From Marinifilum caeruleilacunae (GTDB taxonomy: Bacteria > Bacteroidota > Bacteroidia > Bacteroidales > Marinifilaceae), in contig NZ_RZNH01000011.1 in assembly GCF_013141825.1 (NCBI RefSeq), positions 62,351 through 126,350 on the forward strand: 64,000 nt of DNA. Direction: 5' to 3'. A program made the position numbers and the translations under genes. Below the pieces are notes generated by a model that made no database searches, was not told where the DNA came from, and worked only from the letters and a program-made list of their open reading frames with translations. Positions 10,827 to 22,058 of the stretch are shown here, one piece after another; positions within the stretch are counted from its first letter, which is position 1; each line of letters opens with the position of its first letter.

Positions 10827-10859
10827 AAGATTAATAAATCGAATTGCCTTGTTAATCTT
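10827..10859. other. Inverted repeat between glycosidase and GH3 genes
   Basis: Perfect 8-bp arms (AAGATTAA at 10827-10834, TTAATCTT at 10852-10859) around a 17-nt loop, followed by a weakly T-rich stretch. It could be a poor terminator closing the GH92 operon or a regulatory site for the GH3 gene. The arms are AT-rich and short, so chance is possible. Confidence 0.3.
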
Positions 10860-10944
10860 CTTTTAACCCAAAACTAAGCATGTTCAACTAATCTTGAAGA
10901 AAAATTAGAACATGAAGTATAACCAACCCAAATATTTAATCATA

Positions 10945-13602
10945 ATGAATCGATTCTATTTTTTGCTTATCGCCACTTTCTTACTCTTTGGATTCACGAA
11001 AAAAGAGAAACTTCCAGCATATAAAAATGCTAAACTCGATATTGAAACACGCGTTGCCGATTTGCTGTCGCGAATGACACTTGAAGAAAAAGTGATGCAG
11101 CTGGATATGTATTCGGCTGGCGACCTGGTAATTGATGGTAGAGTAGAGCCTGTTAGAGCTGCAAAGGCATTAAATGGAATGAGTATAGGCTCGGTGCACG
11201 ATTATTATCCGGAAACGGCGGTACATGCAAACGAGCTTCAAAAATACATTGTAGAAAACACGCGCTTGGGAATTCCAGCTTTGTTTATTGAAGAGGCACT
11301 ACACGGTTATCAAGGTAAAAAGTCGACGGCTTTTCCTGTGCCTATCGGACTGGGAAGTATGTGGGATGTTGATTTAATGCAAAAAATAGGCAAGGTGATA
11401 GGTGCAGAAACCCGTTCGGTTGGTGTGCACATGGTATTATCGCCAGTTTTGGGCATTGGCAGGGAACCACGTTGGGGACGAGTGCAGGAAACTTATGGCG
11501 AAGATGCATATTTAGCAGCTCGAAATGGGGTAGCTATAATCAAAGGAATGCAGGGCGAAGATTTAACTGCAAATAATACAGTTGTTGCAGAACCGAAACA
11601 TTTTGGGATTCATAGTATTCCGACAAAAGGATTAAATACAGGAACTGTCTATATTGGTGAACGCGAAGCTCGCAGTCACTTTTTATATGTATTCGAGAAA
11701 GCATTCAAGGAAGCAGGAGCGCTTGGTGCTATGGCCGCTTATCACGAGTGGGATGGTGTTCCTGCAGCTGGCGATCCCTGGTTGTTAAAAGAATTATTGC
11801 GCGATGAGTGGGGCTTTAAAGGATTTGTTTTGTCCGATCTTGGTGCCATAGCAAAACAGCACAACTCGCACCATACCTCTCCAACAGCCGAAGATGCGAT
11901 TTTAACCTCAATTCGTTCGGGTTTGGATATGCAATTCTACGATTATACTCACGATAAATTTCAGAATACGATTATTGAAGCAGTAAAGAACGGAAGTCTT
12001 GATATGAAAGATGTTGATCGTGCCGTATCAAGCGTGTTATATGTAAAATTCCGTTTGGGATTATTCGAAAATCCATATGTAGATCCAAAACTTCAAGCCG
12101 AAAGATACCACTGCCAGGCACATCAGGATTTGGCCTTGGAATCAGCTCAAAAATCAATTACTCTATTGCAAAACAATAACAACATTTTGCCTTTTGGCGA
12201 TGATGTTAAGAAAGTAACAATTGTTGGCGATATGGCCGATAAGGTATTGTTGGGTGGCTACTCTCCAAAAGAAGTGGAAGGAACCTCAATTGTTGATGCT
12301 TTTCAAGATGCTGAATATGAGGTAAATTTTGTGGATGTTGGAGTCCCAACGAACACAGCTGAGCAAATTGACTCGAAATATTTACTTAGTGAAAATGGAG
12401 AAGAAGGCCTGTTGGCAGAATATTTTAATAATTCTGATTGTGCTGGAAAGCCAGTTTTTTCAAAAGTTGAAACAAGTTTGGCGAGATATTGGCACAATTT
12501 GAGTCCCGAAGCCGGAGTTGTTGATGATAACTTCTCTGTGCGTTGGTCGGGTTACATTGTTCCACCAATAGATGGAACTTACGAGTTTTCATTAATTGCT
12601 GATGATATTGCAAGATTTTCTATCAATGGTGAGCAACTGATTGATAACTGGGACAAAGAACTAAAAAACAAGTGGACGAAGCGGAAAATTCGTTTGGAGA
12701 AAGGAAAGAAATATCCAATTGTTCTAGACTTCGCTGAATTTGATGCTTATGCAGCAGTTTTTCTTCATTGGAAAATACAACCTGAAGTATCGAATAAAGT
12801 TAGCATGTTCGAGAAAACAGTTGCAGCTGCAAAAGATGCTGATGTTGTAGTATTGGTTCTTGGCGAAAAGGAAGAGGAATGTGGGGAAGGAAAAGACCGT
12901 CAAAGCCTGGAATTGAATACCTACAGCAAACGATTATTGAATGAGCTTACAAGTGCTGGAAAACCTGTTATTTTGGTGCTTCAAAATGGTAGACCTTTGG
13001 TATTAACAGAGGAACATAAAAAGGTGGATGCCATTTTGGAAACCTGGTATGCTGGTGAGTTAAGTGGACGAGCAACAGTTGATATCCTTACCGGTAAGGT
13101 GAACCCTTCTGGTAAACTGCCAATTACCTTTCCACGCAGCGAAGGACAATTGCCAGTATTCTATAATCATCAACCTTCGGCAAATCATGATTATGTGGAT
13201 GGAACGAGTAAGCCATTGTTTGCCTTTGGTCATGGATTAAATTACAGCAAGTTTGAGTATTCTGACTTGAAAATCATGAAACCAGAAATCGAGAAAACAG
13301 AAAACCAAATTGTTACAATTAAGGTGAAAAATACATCAGATAGAGATGGAACAGAAGTGGTTCAACTTTATATTACAGATACCTATAGCTCGGTGGCTAC
13401 ACCTGTTATGCAGTTAAGAGGATTTCAACGAGTTGATCTAAAAGCAGGCGAAGAAAAAGAGATTAGTTTTAGGCTGCTTCCCGACGATTTGGCATTGTGG
13501 AACAGAAAGATGAGACGTGTGGTTGAACCAGGTGAATTTAAAGTGAAAATAGGAGCTGCATCAGACGATATTCGTTTGGAATCGAAGTTTAGAGTGAAGT
13601 AG
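10945..13602 (+). CDS. GH3 family beta-glycosidase with PA14 insertion
   Basis: 885 residues from the ATG at 10945, which puts the signal peptide (MNRFYFLLIATFLLFGF) at the N-terminus; an ATG at 10912 would add 11 polar residues. GH3 N-domain motifs include LSRMTLEEKVMQL, GIGREPRWGRVQETYGED and AEPKHFGIHS. The nucleophile is expected at Asp298 in GFVLSDLGA. The GH3 C-domain is interrupted by a PA14 module (~residues 490-620, LLAEYFNNSDC through HWKIQPE), known in GH3s as a sugar-binding insert near the active site. A fibronectin-III-like tail ends the protein. GH3s cleave terminal beta-linked glucose, xylose, GlcNAc and others. It follows the mannosidase run after 178 bp and ends in a strong terminator. 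Confidence 0.9.
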   Translation: MNRFYFLLIATFLLFGFTKKEKLPAYKNAKLDIETRVADLLSRMTLEEKVMQLDMYSAGDLVIDGRVEPVRAAKALNGMSIGSVHDYYPETAVHANELQKYIVENTRLGIPALFIEEALHGYQGKKSTAFPVPIGLGSMWDVDLMQKIGKVIGAETRSVGVHMVLSPVLGIGREPRWGRVQETYGEDAYLAARNGVAIIKGMQGEDLTANNTVVAEPKHFGIHSIPTKGLNTGTVYIGEREARSHFLYVFEKAFKEAGALGAMAAYHEWDGVPAAGDPWLLKELLRDEWGFKGFVLSDLGAIAKQHNSHHTSPTAEDAILTSIRSGLDMQFYDYTHDKFQNTIIEAVKNGSLDMKDVDRAVSSVLYVKFRLGLFENPYVDPKLQAERYHCQAHQDLALESAQKSITLLQNNNNILPFGDDVKKVTIVGDMADKVLLGGYSPKEVEGTSIVDAFQDAEYEVNFVDVGVPTNTAEQIDSKYLLSENGEEGLLAEYFNNSDCAGKPVFSKVETSLARYWHNLSPEAGVVDDNFSVRWSGYIVPPIDGTYEFSLIADDIARFSINGEQLIDNWDKELKNKWTKRKIRLEKGKKYPIVLDFAEFDAYAAVFLHWKIQPEVSNKVSMFEKTVAAAKDADVVVLVLGEKEEECGEGKDRQSLELNTYSKRLLNELTSAGKPVILVLQNGRPLVLTEEHKKVDAILETWYAGELSGRATVDILTGKVNPSGKLPITFPRSEGQLPVFYNHQPSANHDYVDGTSKPLFAFGHGLNYSKFEYSDLKIMKPEIEKTENQIVTIKVKNTSDRDGTEVVQLYITDTYSSVATPVMQLRGFQRVDLKAGEEKEISFRLLPDDLALWNRKMRRVVEPGEFKVKIGAASDDIRLESKFRVK

Positions 13603-13631
13603 GCAGGAAATCCAATTGTAAGCAAAAGGAA

Positions 13632-13668
13632 ATGGGATGTCAAATTGATCTTGACATCCCATTTTTTT
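13632..13668 (+). terminator. Rho-independent terminator of the GH3 gene
   Basis: Perfect 12-bp stem (13632-13643 with 13651-13662), 7-nt loop, then a run of Ts. It sits between convergent genes and could block read-through into the methyltransferase gene. Confidence 0.9.
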
Positions 13669-14539
13669 ATTCTTTACAGCTTGCAATGATAAAAGTGATA
13701 TTTTCTCCTAACCAACAATCTCCAGCAGGCAATACCTTGTCTGAGCTTTGAAGGATTTGATACCCATTTTCATGAAGCTTATTTTCAATGTCTGCCATGT
13801 CAAAATAATGAGTCCAGAAACGATATACTTTTGGCTTGCTATCATTTTGAATCACAATGTGCTGAAACATAAGAACTTTATTTTCTGAATAATGAAAGGG
13901 TTCAGACAAACACAAGTATGGTTCAGGGCTCCAAAATCCTGTTTGGGCAGCTTCCCAGTTTTTTGTACCAATTTTTTGATCCAGGTTTCGCTCGTTGTTT
14001 ACATCGAAAGCAAACACTCCACCTGGTTTCAAAGCTCTCTTAATTTTCATAAGTAGCAGCTCTTGTTCTTCGGGCAAAAGAATGCAAAAATCAGTATAGA
14101 TCAATATGACCAGGTCAAACTGATTTTCAAAGTCCATTTCCAAATAATTCAAACAAATGTAACTAATGTCAAAACCTTTTACTTCTGCTTGTTCTTTGGC
14201 ATAACGAATAGAATTTTCAGAAAAATCTACCCCAGTAACCTGATGACCTCGTTTTGTTAATTCCTCGGCATAAAGTCCGGGGCCACAACCCAAATCAAGA
14301 ATGTGTAAATTTGAATCATTTTTGTACTCAAGTATCCAATTTAAACTTGCCTGGATTGAATCAGGTTTCCTGCTAGCTAAGTTGATCTCAGGATTTAGGT
14401 GTACTTCTAATAAATTCTTCGAAATATATGGATCGGTCCACATTTGATCTGTTCCTTTTTCATATATTTTTGGTCGATTGCTTACAGCTATAATCTTATT
14501 AACGTTCATATCTTTTACGTTTGAATGCAACAATTCCAT
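13667..14539 (-). CDS. Class I SAM-dependent methyltransferase
   Basis: 290 residues. Rossmann SAM-binding motif I is ILDLGCGPGLYAEELTKRG, followed by VTGVDFSENSIRYAKEQA (acidic motif II) and FDLVILIYTDFCILL (motif IV region). There is no signal peptide, so it is cytoplasmic. The substrate is not evident; it resembles generic small-molecule methyltransferases. Other in-frame starts exist at 14509 (MNVNK) and 14443 (MWTDPYISK), and the last may be the true one because conserved sequence begins there. It is convergent with the GH3 gene and monocistronic. Confidence 0.75.
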   Translation of the reverse strand: MELLHSNVKDMNVNKIIAVSNRPKIYEKGTDQMWTDPYISKNLLEVHLNPEINLASRKPDSIQASLNWILEYKNDSNLHILDLGCGPGLYAEELTKRGHQVTGVDFSENSIRYAKEQAEVKGFDISYICLNYLEMDFENQFDLVILIYTDFCILLPEEQELLLMKIKRALKPGGVFAFDVNNERNLDQKIGTKNWEAAQTGFWSPEPYLCLSEPFHYSENKVLMFQHIVIQNDSKPKVYRFWTHYFDMADIENKLHENGYQILQSSDKVLPAGDCWLGENITFIIASCKE

Positions 14540-14579
14540 TGCATTAAATTCTTAAATAATATAAAATTTTTGATTGAAT

Positions 14580-14630
14580 ATTGGGGTACGCAACAATAGG
14601 TACACCAATACCAATTGGTGTCTCCCCAAT
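14580..14630. repeat. Nested inverted repeats upstream of the methyltransferase
   Basis: An inner perfect palindrome, ACACCAAT (14602-14609), 4-nt loop, ATTGGTGT (14614-14621), lies within outer arms ATTGGGG (14580-14586) and CCCCAAT (14624-14630). It is 40-90 bp upstream of the methyltransferase start and could be an operator or a structured leader RNA. Confidence 0.5.
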
Positions 14631-14740
14631 TCACTTTTCAGGATGAAAAGCTTTTTGATATGATACTAAAGAGCCATAAGTGGCACAAAACTAAGTATTT
14701 TATCTGTCTGCTACAAATTTGCATGAATTTTCTTTGGCAC

Positions 14741-14769
14741 AAAAAAATCCCCACCGCAAGGTGAGGATC
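14741..14769 (-). terminator. Terminator of the Na/Pi cotransporter gene
   Basis: Read on the minus strand: a 9-bp stem with one mismatch (14747-14755 with 14760-14768), 4-nt loop, then seven Ts. It lies 40 bp after the stop codon of the cotransporter gene. Confidence 0.85.
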
Positions 14770-14808
14770 TTTCTACCTAATACTAACGAGCTTTTGCCCG
14801 TAGCTAAT

Positions 14809-16503
14809 CTATTCTTTTATTTCATTAATTGCTTCACTTACGTTGATACAGTAATCGCCAATCTTTTCGCATTCCGAGAACATATCGTTGTAAATGATAC
14901 CTGCCTGGTACTTGTATTTCTTCTCCTCCACATTGGCAAGGTGTTCTGTTTTTAGAGCAGTACGGTAATCGTTGATTTCACGCTCAATTTCCCATGCCTT
15001 CTTAATTCTTACTTCCGAAAACTCATTTTTCGTGTTCTCAAGCATCATGTCCAAAGCATTGTCTACCAATTCGAACATTTTATTGATATTATCGCGCAAT
15101 TCCTGTGGGAACCAGGCTTTTTGCTCGCGTTTACGTTTCATCGCCTTGGCAATGTTTAAAGCAGAATCTCCAACACTCTCGATATCACTTACCATTTTAA
15201 AGTAGGCACGCACTCGTTCCGAATTTTCTTTGCTCAGGCGAGTTTCCGAAACAGAGGTCAGGAAGTTTGCAATTTCCACTTCCATATCATCACTCTCATC
15301 TTCGCGTTGAGAAATTTTATCGAAAAGCTTATTAAACGATTTATCATTGGTTTCGTTGAATGCATCTTTCGTATACCCAAACATTTTCTTGGTACTTTTT
15401 GCATACATTGAGATTTCCTTTTTGGCAAGGAAAAGTGACGCTTCAGGAGTTGATAGAGTACCAGTTTTGATGTGTTGTAGTTTGAATTCCTCTTCCACAT
15501 CTTCGCGCACAGGAACCAAGGTAGTAACCACTTTCACAATGAATTTGGCAAACCATATCATAAGCAAAACATTCAGGATATTAAAACCTGTGTGGAACAA
15601 AGATAAGGTTACTGGCACAGCTGCAGCTTCGGTAAATGCATTGCCTTGTCCGAAGAAATTCTGACTTACCCAGGAAACAGACTCTAAGAAATATGGCAGT
15701 ACCAATAACATCCAAATCACCCCAATCGAGTTAAAAATAAGGTGAGCACGTGCTGCACGTTTCGCCGAAGTATTGGCAATCATTGCAGCCAGGTTGGCAG
15801 TAATGGTTGTACCGATATTTTCACCCAATACCATAGCAGCTGCAATTTCGAAGCTGATCCATCCCGAATTACACATTACCAGTGTAAGTGCCATGGTTGC
15901 CGATGAGGATTGAATCAATATTGTTAGCAAAGTACCAATACCCATAAACAATAGGGTAGAAGCAAAGCCCATATCGGTATAGTTTGCTAAGAAGTTTAGG
16001 ATCTCAGGATTGCTCTTGATATCAGGCATTGATGTTTTCAAAAACTGTAGGCCGATAAACAGAAGTGCAAAACCCATAATCAGCTCGCCCCAATTCTTTT
16101 TACCACGATTTTGCGAAAACAGGAATGGCAAGCCAAGACCAATTAATGGCAAGGAAATAGCACTCATACTCACTTTAAAACCCAGAATAGAGATTAACCA
16201 GGCAGTAACAGTAGTACCAATATTTGCACCCATAATCACACCTACCGATTCAACCAATGAAAGCAATCCGGCATTTACAAAACTAACTACCATTACAGTA
16301 GTTGCGGATGATGATTGAATTAAAGCAGTGATTAATACTCCAGTGAATACACCTTTTACTCGATTAGATGTCATTGCTGCGAGAATAGATCTCATTTTAT
16401 CTCCAGCAACCTTTTGAAGAGCCTCGCTCATTAGTTTCATTCCGTAAAGGAATAATCCAAGAGAACCAATAAGCCTTAAAATATCGGCTATTCCATAATC
16501 CAT
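14809..16503 (-). CDS. Na+/phosphate cotransporter (NptA type) with C-terminal PhoU-like domain
   Basis: 564 residues, inner membrane. Two inverted Na/Pi-cotransporter repeats each carry a QSSSAT motif (LIQSSSATTVMVVSF near residue 62 and ILIQSSSATMALTL near 197), the substrate/sodium-binding signature. About eight hydrophobic segments run to residue ~335. The C-terminal ~220 residues are helical and PhoU-like. It probably imports phosphate, or another anion, using the sodium gradient, which suits a marine bacterium. A good Bacteroidota promoter lies just upstream (16553-16583) and a terminator just downstream, so it is transcribed alone. Confidence 0.9.
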   Translation of the reverse strand: MDYGIADILRLIGSLGLFLYGMKLMSEALQKVAGDKMRSILAAMTSNRVKGVFTGVLITALIQSSSATTVMVVSFVNAGLLSLVESVGVIMGANIGTTVTAWLISILGFKVSMSAISLPLIGLGLPFLFSQNRGKKNWGELIMGFALLFIGLQFLKTSMPDIKSNPEILNFLANYTDMGFASTLLFMGIGTLLTILIQSSSATMALTLVMCNSGWISFEIAAAMVLGENIGTTITANLAAMIANTSAKRAARAHLIFNSIGVIWMLLVLPYFLESVSWVSQNFFGQGNAFTEAAAVPVTLSLFHTGFNILNVLLMIWFAKFIVKVVTTLVPVREDVEEEFKLQHIKTGTLSTPEASLFLAKKEISMYAKSTKKMFGYTKDAFNETNDKSFNKLFDKISQREDESDDMEVEIANFLTSVSETRLSKENSERVRAYFKMVSDIESVGDSALNIAKAMKRKREQKAWFPQELRDNINKMFELVDNALDMMLENTKNEFSEVRIKKAWEIEREINDYRTALKTEHLANVEEKKYKYQAGIIYNDMFSECEKIGDYCINVSEAINEIKE

Positions 16504-16552
16504 AATAGACTAATTTTGTTTGTTTTTCAATTTGTTAGTTTGATAAGGTCGG

Positions 16553-16583
16553 CAAAAATAGGATATTTTGAATGTAAAGCAAA
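16553..16583 (-). promoter_or_regulatory. Predicted promoter of the Na/Pi cotransporter gene
   Basis: On the minus strand, TTTG, 19 nt, then TATTTTTG: an exact match to the Bacteroidota sigma-ABfr pattern (TTTG / TAnnTTTG). It is 50 bp before the start codon. Confidence 0.6.
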
Positions 16584-16872
16584 TGTTAAGAAAAAGAAAA
16601 GTTAATGTTAAGAGACTAATTAGATTGGTTCGATTTAAGGATTTTTAACGATGTGATATTGTTCAGAAAATCAGCACACTATGAATATTGAAAATCGTTT
16701 TGAACCATAGGGTTGTAATTGTATTTAACGATAAATGCCCAGGAAGAAGTCGATAACAATAATGTTTTATAATTAATTGATTAAATGTCAGAAGGTTTGG
16801 TGCTTTTTGCTTAATTTTATGTCATTGCCCAAAAAGATAAAGTTCGAGATTGATATAACAGATTGTACATCT
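16584..16872. other. Central part of a divergent intergenic region
   Basis: AT-rich sequence between two divergent promoters. I see no open frame, structured RNA or repeat here. Confidence 0.4.
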
Positions 16873-16903
16873 TTTGAAAAAATGATTTTAAGTCGTATTT
16901 TCG
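16873..16903 (+). promoter_or_regulatory. Predicted promoter of the RND exporter gene
   Basis: TTTG at 16873-16876, 19-nt spacer, then TATTTTCG at 16896-16903: one mismatch to TAnnTTTG. It lies 38 bp before the start codon. Confidence 0.5.
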
Positions 16904-16941
16904 CCGAACTCTAAAGGAAACAGGGAAATAAATATTTAAGT

Positions 16942-19365
16942 ATGTGGAATAGGATTGCAGGAATAATTCTAAGGAATAGAATTTTACTTTTGGTTGTTGT
17001 TGGGCTGGTTACTTCATTTATGGCGTACAAGGCACAGTTTGTGGAGATGTCCTATACGTATGCTGCTCTGCTTCCCGAAGACGATCCTGCATCGGTAGAA
17101 TATGAGCGCTTCAAAAACACTTTCGGACAAGAAGGGAACATGATGTTCTTTGCTGTTCAGGATCCAGATTTTTATGAGCTTGAAAAATTCAACGACTGGA
17201 TTGCCCTAGGTGATCGCCTGGGATCTTTAGATGGAATCGATGCAGTAGTTTCCATTGCTCACACCTGGAATATCAATAAAAACAAGGAGAAAAAGCGTTT
17301 CGAGTTTGGAACCATTTTTCCAAAACAAGTTAAAACACAGGCCGAACTCGATAGCCTGGCTGCCATTGCCGAAGCTCTTCCATTTTATCAGGGTAGCCTA
17401 ATCAATAAGGAAAGCAATACCTACCTGATGGGGATTACGGTGAATGCAAAAATTATCAATTCCAAGGCACGCGAACCAATGGTTGCACAAGTTCGCGAAA
17501 TTACAGATGAATTTACGGAAAAGTACGGACTGAATATGAAATATTCGGGCTTGCCATACATTCGTGTGGTTACAGCCCAAATGATTAAAGGCGAGATGAA
17601 CATGTTCATTTACCTTTCGCTTTTGGTAACAGCAATTATCCTTTTCATGTTCTTCCGCTCGTTCAAGGTAGTGTTCTTCTGTATGTTGGTGGTAGGACTA
17701 AGTGTGATTTGGGCTGTTGGCTCAATGGTACTATTCGATTACAAAATTACTTTGCTTACCGCGATGCTTCCTCCACTCCTGGTGGTTATTGGAATTCCAA
17801 ACTCAGTCTTCCTCATTAACAAATATCATGGCGAATACATTCGTCACAGGAATAAAATCAAGGCATTGCAAAGGGTAGTAGCAAAAATTGGGAATGCTAC
17901 TTTCCTAACTAACCTGACTACAGCATCGGGTTTTGCTACTTTTATCGTGACTTCAAGTCAGATTTTAAAAGAGTTCGGTGTAATTGCCGCATTAAATATC
18001 ATGGTAGTTTTCGTACTATCCTTATTACTGATTCCTATCATTTTTAGTTTCTTGGCTCCACCAGATCAGAAAGCAACCAAACACCTTGATAATAAATTAA
18101 CCGTTTGGTTTGTAGGGAGATTGGAGAAGATTGTACTGAACCATAGGAGTTTGGTTTATGTTGTTGCCATTACCCTATTGGTTTTGGGAGGATTTGGAAT
18201 CAGTAAAATGAAGAGTACAGGTTATATGGTTGACGACCTTCCACACGATAACGAAATTTACCAGGATCTGAAATTCTTCGAAAAGAACATGGATGGAATC
18301 ATGCCTCTGGAGGTGATGATCGAAACCAAAAAGAAAGCAGGAGTTTTAAAAACTTCAACGCTGAAACGCTTGAACAAATTAAACGATTCTCTGAGAGCTT
18401 ACCCGGAAATATCAGGCTCTGTCTCAATTGTTGAGGCTGCAAAATTTGCGAACCAGGCTTATTTCAACGGAAAAGAAAAATATTACAAACTGCCAAGCAA
18501 TCAAACCAAAGATATTATACTGTCATACCTGGCAAAAGCCGAAACGGGAGCCGATTCCAAGGTGTTGGAAACTTTCGTAGATTCTACCCAATCTATAACC
18601 CGAATGAGTTTTAGAATGAAGGATATTGGTACCACACGCATGGCAGAAATGGAACAGAAAATTCTGGGTCATGTGAACGAGATCTTCTCCAAAGAAAAAT
18701 ACAATGTACATGTAACAGGATCGAGTATTGTATTCTTCAAAGGAACCCAATACCTGATTCGAAACCTGTTTTTAAGCCTTGCATTGGCCATATTCCTGAT
18801 TGCCTCATTCATGGCATGGATGTTCTCATCCAAACGAATGGTGATGGTAGCCTTAATTCCAAACCTGTTGCCACTAATTGTAACGGCTGCCTTAATGGGC
18901 TATTTCGGTATACCGATAAAGGCTTCAACCATATTGGTATTTAGTATTGCCTTTGGGATTTCTGTAGATGATACCATTCACTACCTGGCCAAATATCGTC
19001 AGGAGTTAAAGGCAACCAATTGGAGCATTCGTTCTTCTGTGGTTCTGGCCCTTCGCGAAACAGGTCAGAGCATGATGTATACTTCAATTATTCTCTTCTT
19101 CGGATTTAGCATATTTGCCATGTCTGAGTTTGGTGGAACCGTTTCATTGGGCGTATTGGTGTCCATTACATTGCTTTCGGCCATGTTGTCCAACCTGGTA
19201 TTGCTGCCATCATTACTACTAACGCTCGAAAAAGCAATTACCAACCGATCATTTAAAGAACCATTACTTCAAATTTTCGATGAAGAAGAAGATATCGAAC
19301 TGGATGATTTGCGAATTGCCGTAATCGAAAATAAAGAAGAAGAAAAAGAAACCGCTGCTAGCTAA
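16942..19365 (+). CDS. RND-superfamily (MMPL/HAE3-type) exporter
   Basis: 807 residues with the two-fold RND layout: TM1 near residues 11-29, a periplasmic loop to ~215, five TM helices (MFIYLSLLVTAIILFMFF onward), then the same pattern repeated from ~400 with a second periplasmic loop (430-610) and five final helices. The highly charged tail is EDIELDDLRIAVIENKEEEK. HAE3/MMPL members move hydrophobic or lipid-like substrates by proton-motive force. The next gene makes polyprenyl diphosphates, 52 bp downstream, hinting at an isoprenoid lipid substrate, but this is only inference. No membrane-fusion or TolC-type gene is adjacent. Confidence 0.85.
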   Translation: MWNRIAGIILRNRILLLVVVGLVTSFMAYKAQFVEMSYTYAALLPEDDPASVEYERFKNTFGQEGNMMFFAVQDPDFYELEKFNDWIALGDRLGSLDGIDAVVSIAHTWNINKNKEKKRFEFGTIFPKQVKTQAELDSLAAIAEALPFYQGSLINKESNTYLMGITVNAKIINSKAREPMVAQVREITDEFTEKYGLNMKYSGLPYIRVVTAQMIKGEMNMFIYLSLLVTAIILFMFFRSFKVVFFCMLVVGLSVIWAVGSMVLFDYKITLLTAMLPPLLVVIGIPNSVFLINKYHGEYIRHRNKIKALQRVVAKIGNATFLTNLTTASGFATFIVTSSQILKEFGVIAALNIMVVFVLSLLLIPIIFSFLAPPDQKATKHLDNKLTVWFVGRLEKIVLNHRSLVYVVAITLLVLGGFGISKMKSTGYMVDDLPHDNEIYQDLKFFEKNMDGIMPLEVMIETKKKAGVLKTSTLKRLNKLNDSLRAYPEISGSVSIVEAAKFANQAYFNGKEKYYKLPSNQTKDIILSYLAKAETGADSKVLETFVDSTQSITRMSFRMKDIGTTRMAEMEQKILGHVNEIFSKEKYNVHVTGSSIVFFKGTQYLIRNLFLSLALAIFLIASFMAWMFSSKRMVMVALIPNLLPLIVTAALMGYFGIPIKASTILVFSIAFGISVDDTIHYLAKYRQELKATNWSIRSSVVLALRETGQSMMYTSIILFFGFSIFAMSEFGGTVSLGVLVSITLLSAMLSNLVLLPSLLLTLEKAITNRSFKEPLLQIFDEEEDIELDDLRIAVIENKEEEKETAAS

Positions 19366-19417
19366 TTTTTTATATTTTAGTGAGCTGTAAAAAATACACA
19401 CTAAACTTATAGCTCAC

Positions 19418-20392
19418 ATGTATAGTTTCAAAGAACTCCAGGATAAAGTGCAGAAAGAAATTGATGGACTGGAGTTTTCAACACCACCGGAAGGTTTATT
19501 CGAACCCATGAAATACATTCTTGGGATTGGAGGAAAACGCCTTCGTCCAATATTGGTATTGCTAAGTGCCAACCTGTTTAAAGAAGACCTGACAAAAGTT
19601 TATCTGCCGGCCATTGGAATTGAGGTATTCCACAATTTTACATTGTTACACGACGATGTAATGGATAATGCTCCAATTCGTCGAAGCAAAGCTACCGTGC
19701 ACGAAAAGTGGAACAGCAATGTTGCCATTCTTTCTGGCGATGCCATGTCAATTAAAGCATATCAGTACATTGTAAGTTGCGAAGATCGACACTTGCGTGA
19801 TGTACTTACCGTATTTAATCAAACAGCACTTGAAGTGTGTGAAGGGCAGCAATTCGATATGGAATTCGAGGACCGAAGAGATGTTCAGATCGATGAATAC
19901 TTGAATATGATTCGTCTGAAAACTGCAGTTTTACTCGGAGGAAGTTTAAAAATGGGTGCCATCATGGGAGATGCAGATCCTAAGGATGCAGAACTCTTGT
20001 ATCATTTTGGTGTGAACCTGGGTATGGCTTTCCAGTTACAGGATGATTACCTTGATGTATTTGGAGATGAAGAGGTATTTGGTAAAAAGATCGGGGGAGA
20101 TATTCTTTGCAATAAGAAAACCTTTTTGCTGATCAAAGCATACGAAATGGCCACAGGCGAAATAAAAAGTGAATTGGAATCCTGGATTTCTGCAAAAGAT
20201 TTTAATCCGAAAGAAAAAATTAATTCGGTCAGATCCATCTACGAAAAATTAGAGGTGAAAGATCAGTCGCAAGCTAAGATCGATGAGTATTTTAGCCTTT
20301 GTTTGGAGTATCTGGATAAAGTGAATATTCCGGCTGAAAAGAAATCAGAATTATACACTTTGGTGAAAAAATTGGTAAATCGTTCCGTTTAA
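19418..20392 (+). CDS. Polyprenyl diphosphate synthase (trans-isoprenyl synthase)
   Basis: 324 residues, cytoplasmic. The first aspartate-rich motif is LLHDDVMDNAPIRR (DDxxD), the second FQLQDDYLDVFGD. GGKRLRP near residue 39 is the usual isopentenyl-diphosphate-binding start. Length and motifs fit octaprenyl/solanesyl-type synthases that make menaquinone side chains; chain length cannot be called from the sequence alone. It probably shares a transcript with the RND exporter upstream. Confidence 0.88.
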   Translation: MYSFKELQDKVQKEIDGLEFSTPPEGLFEPMKYILGIGGKRLRPILVLLSANLFKEDLTKVYLPAIGIEVFHNFTLLHDDVMDNAPIRRSKATVHEKWNSNVAILSGDAMSIKAYQYIVSCEDRHLRDVLTVFNQTALEVCEGQQFDMEFEDRRDVQIDEYLNMIRLKTAVLLGGSLKMGAIMGDADPKDAELLYHFGVNLGMAFQLQDDYLDVFGDEEVFGKKIGGDILCNKKTFLLIKAYEMATGEIKSELESWISAKDFNPKEKINSVRSIYEKLEVKDQSQAKIDEYFSLCLEYLDKVNIPAEKKSELYTLVKKLVNRSV

Positions 20393-20486
20393 GTGTGTTA
20401 AAATTTAAGATAAGATTCTCCTTTATTCGTAAAAAATTTTAAATTTGTCATCACGCGATATTAATGATCCAAAAATTTAATAGTAA

Positions 20487-21998
<1,512 letters not shown>

Positions 21999-22058
21999 TT
22001 TATTAATTATTAATGATTATTGTCTTGAAACATTGATCATTAAGCATTAAACATTAAT

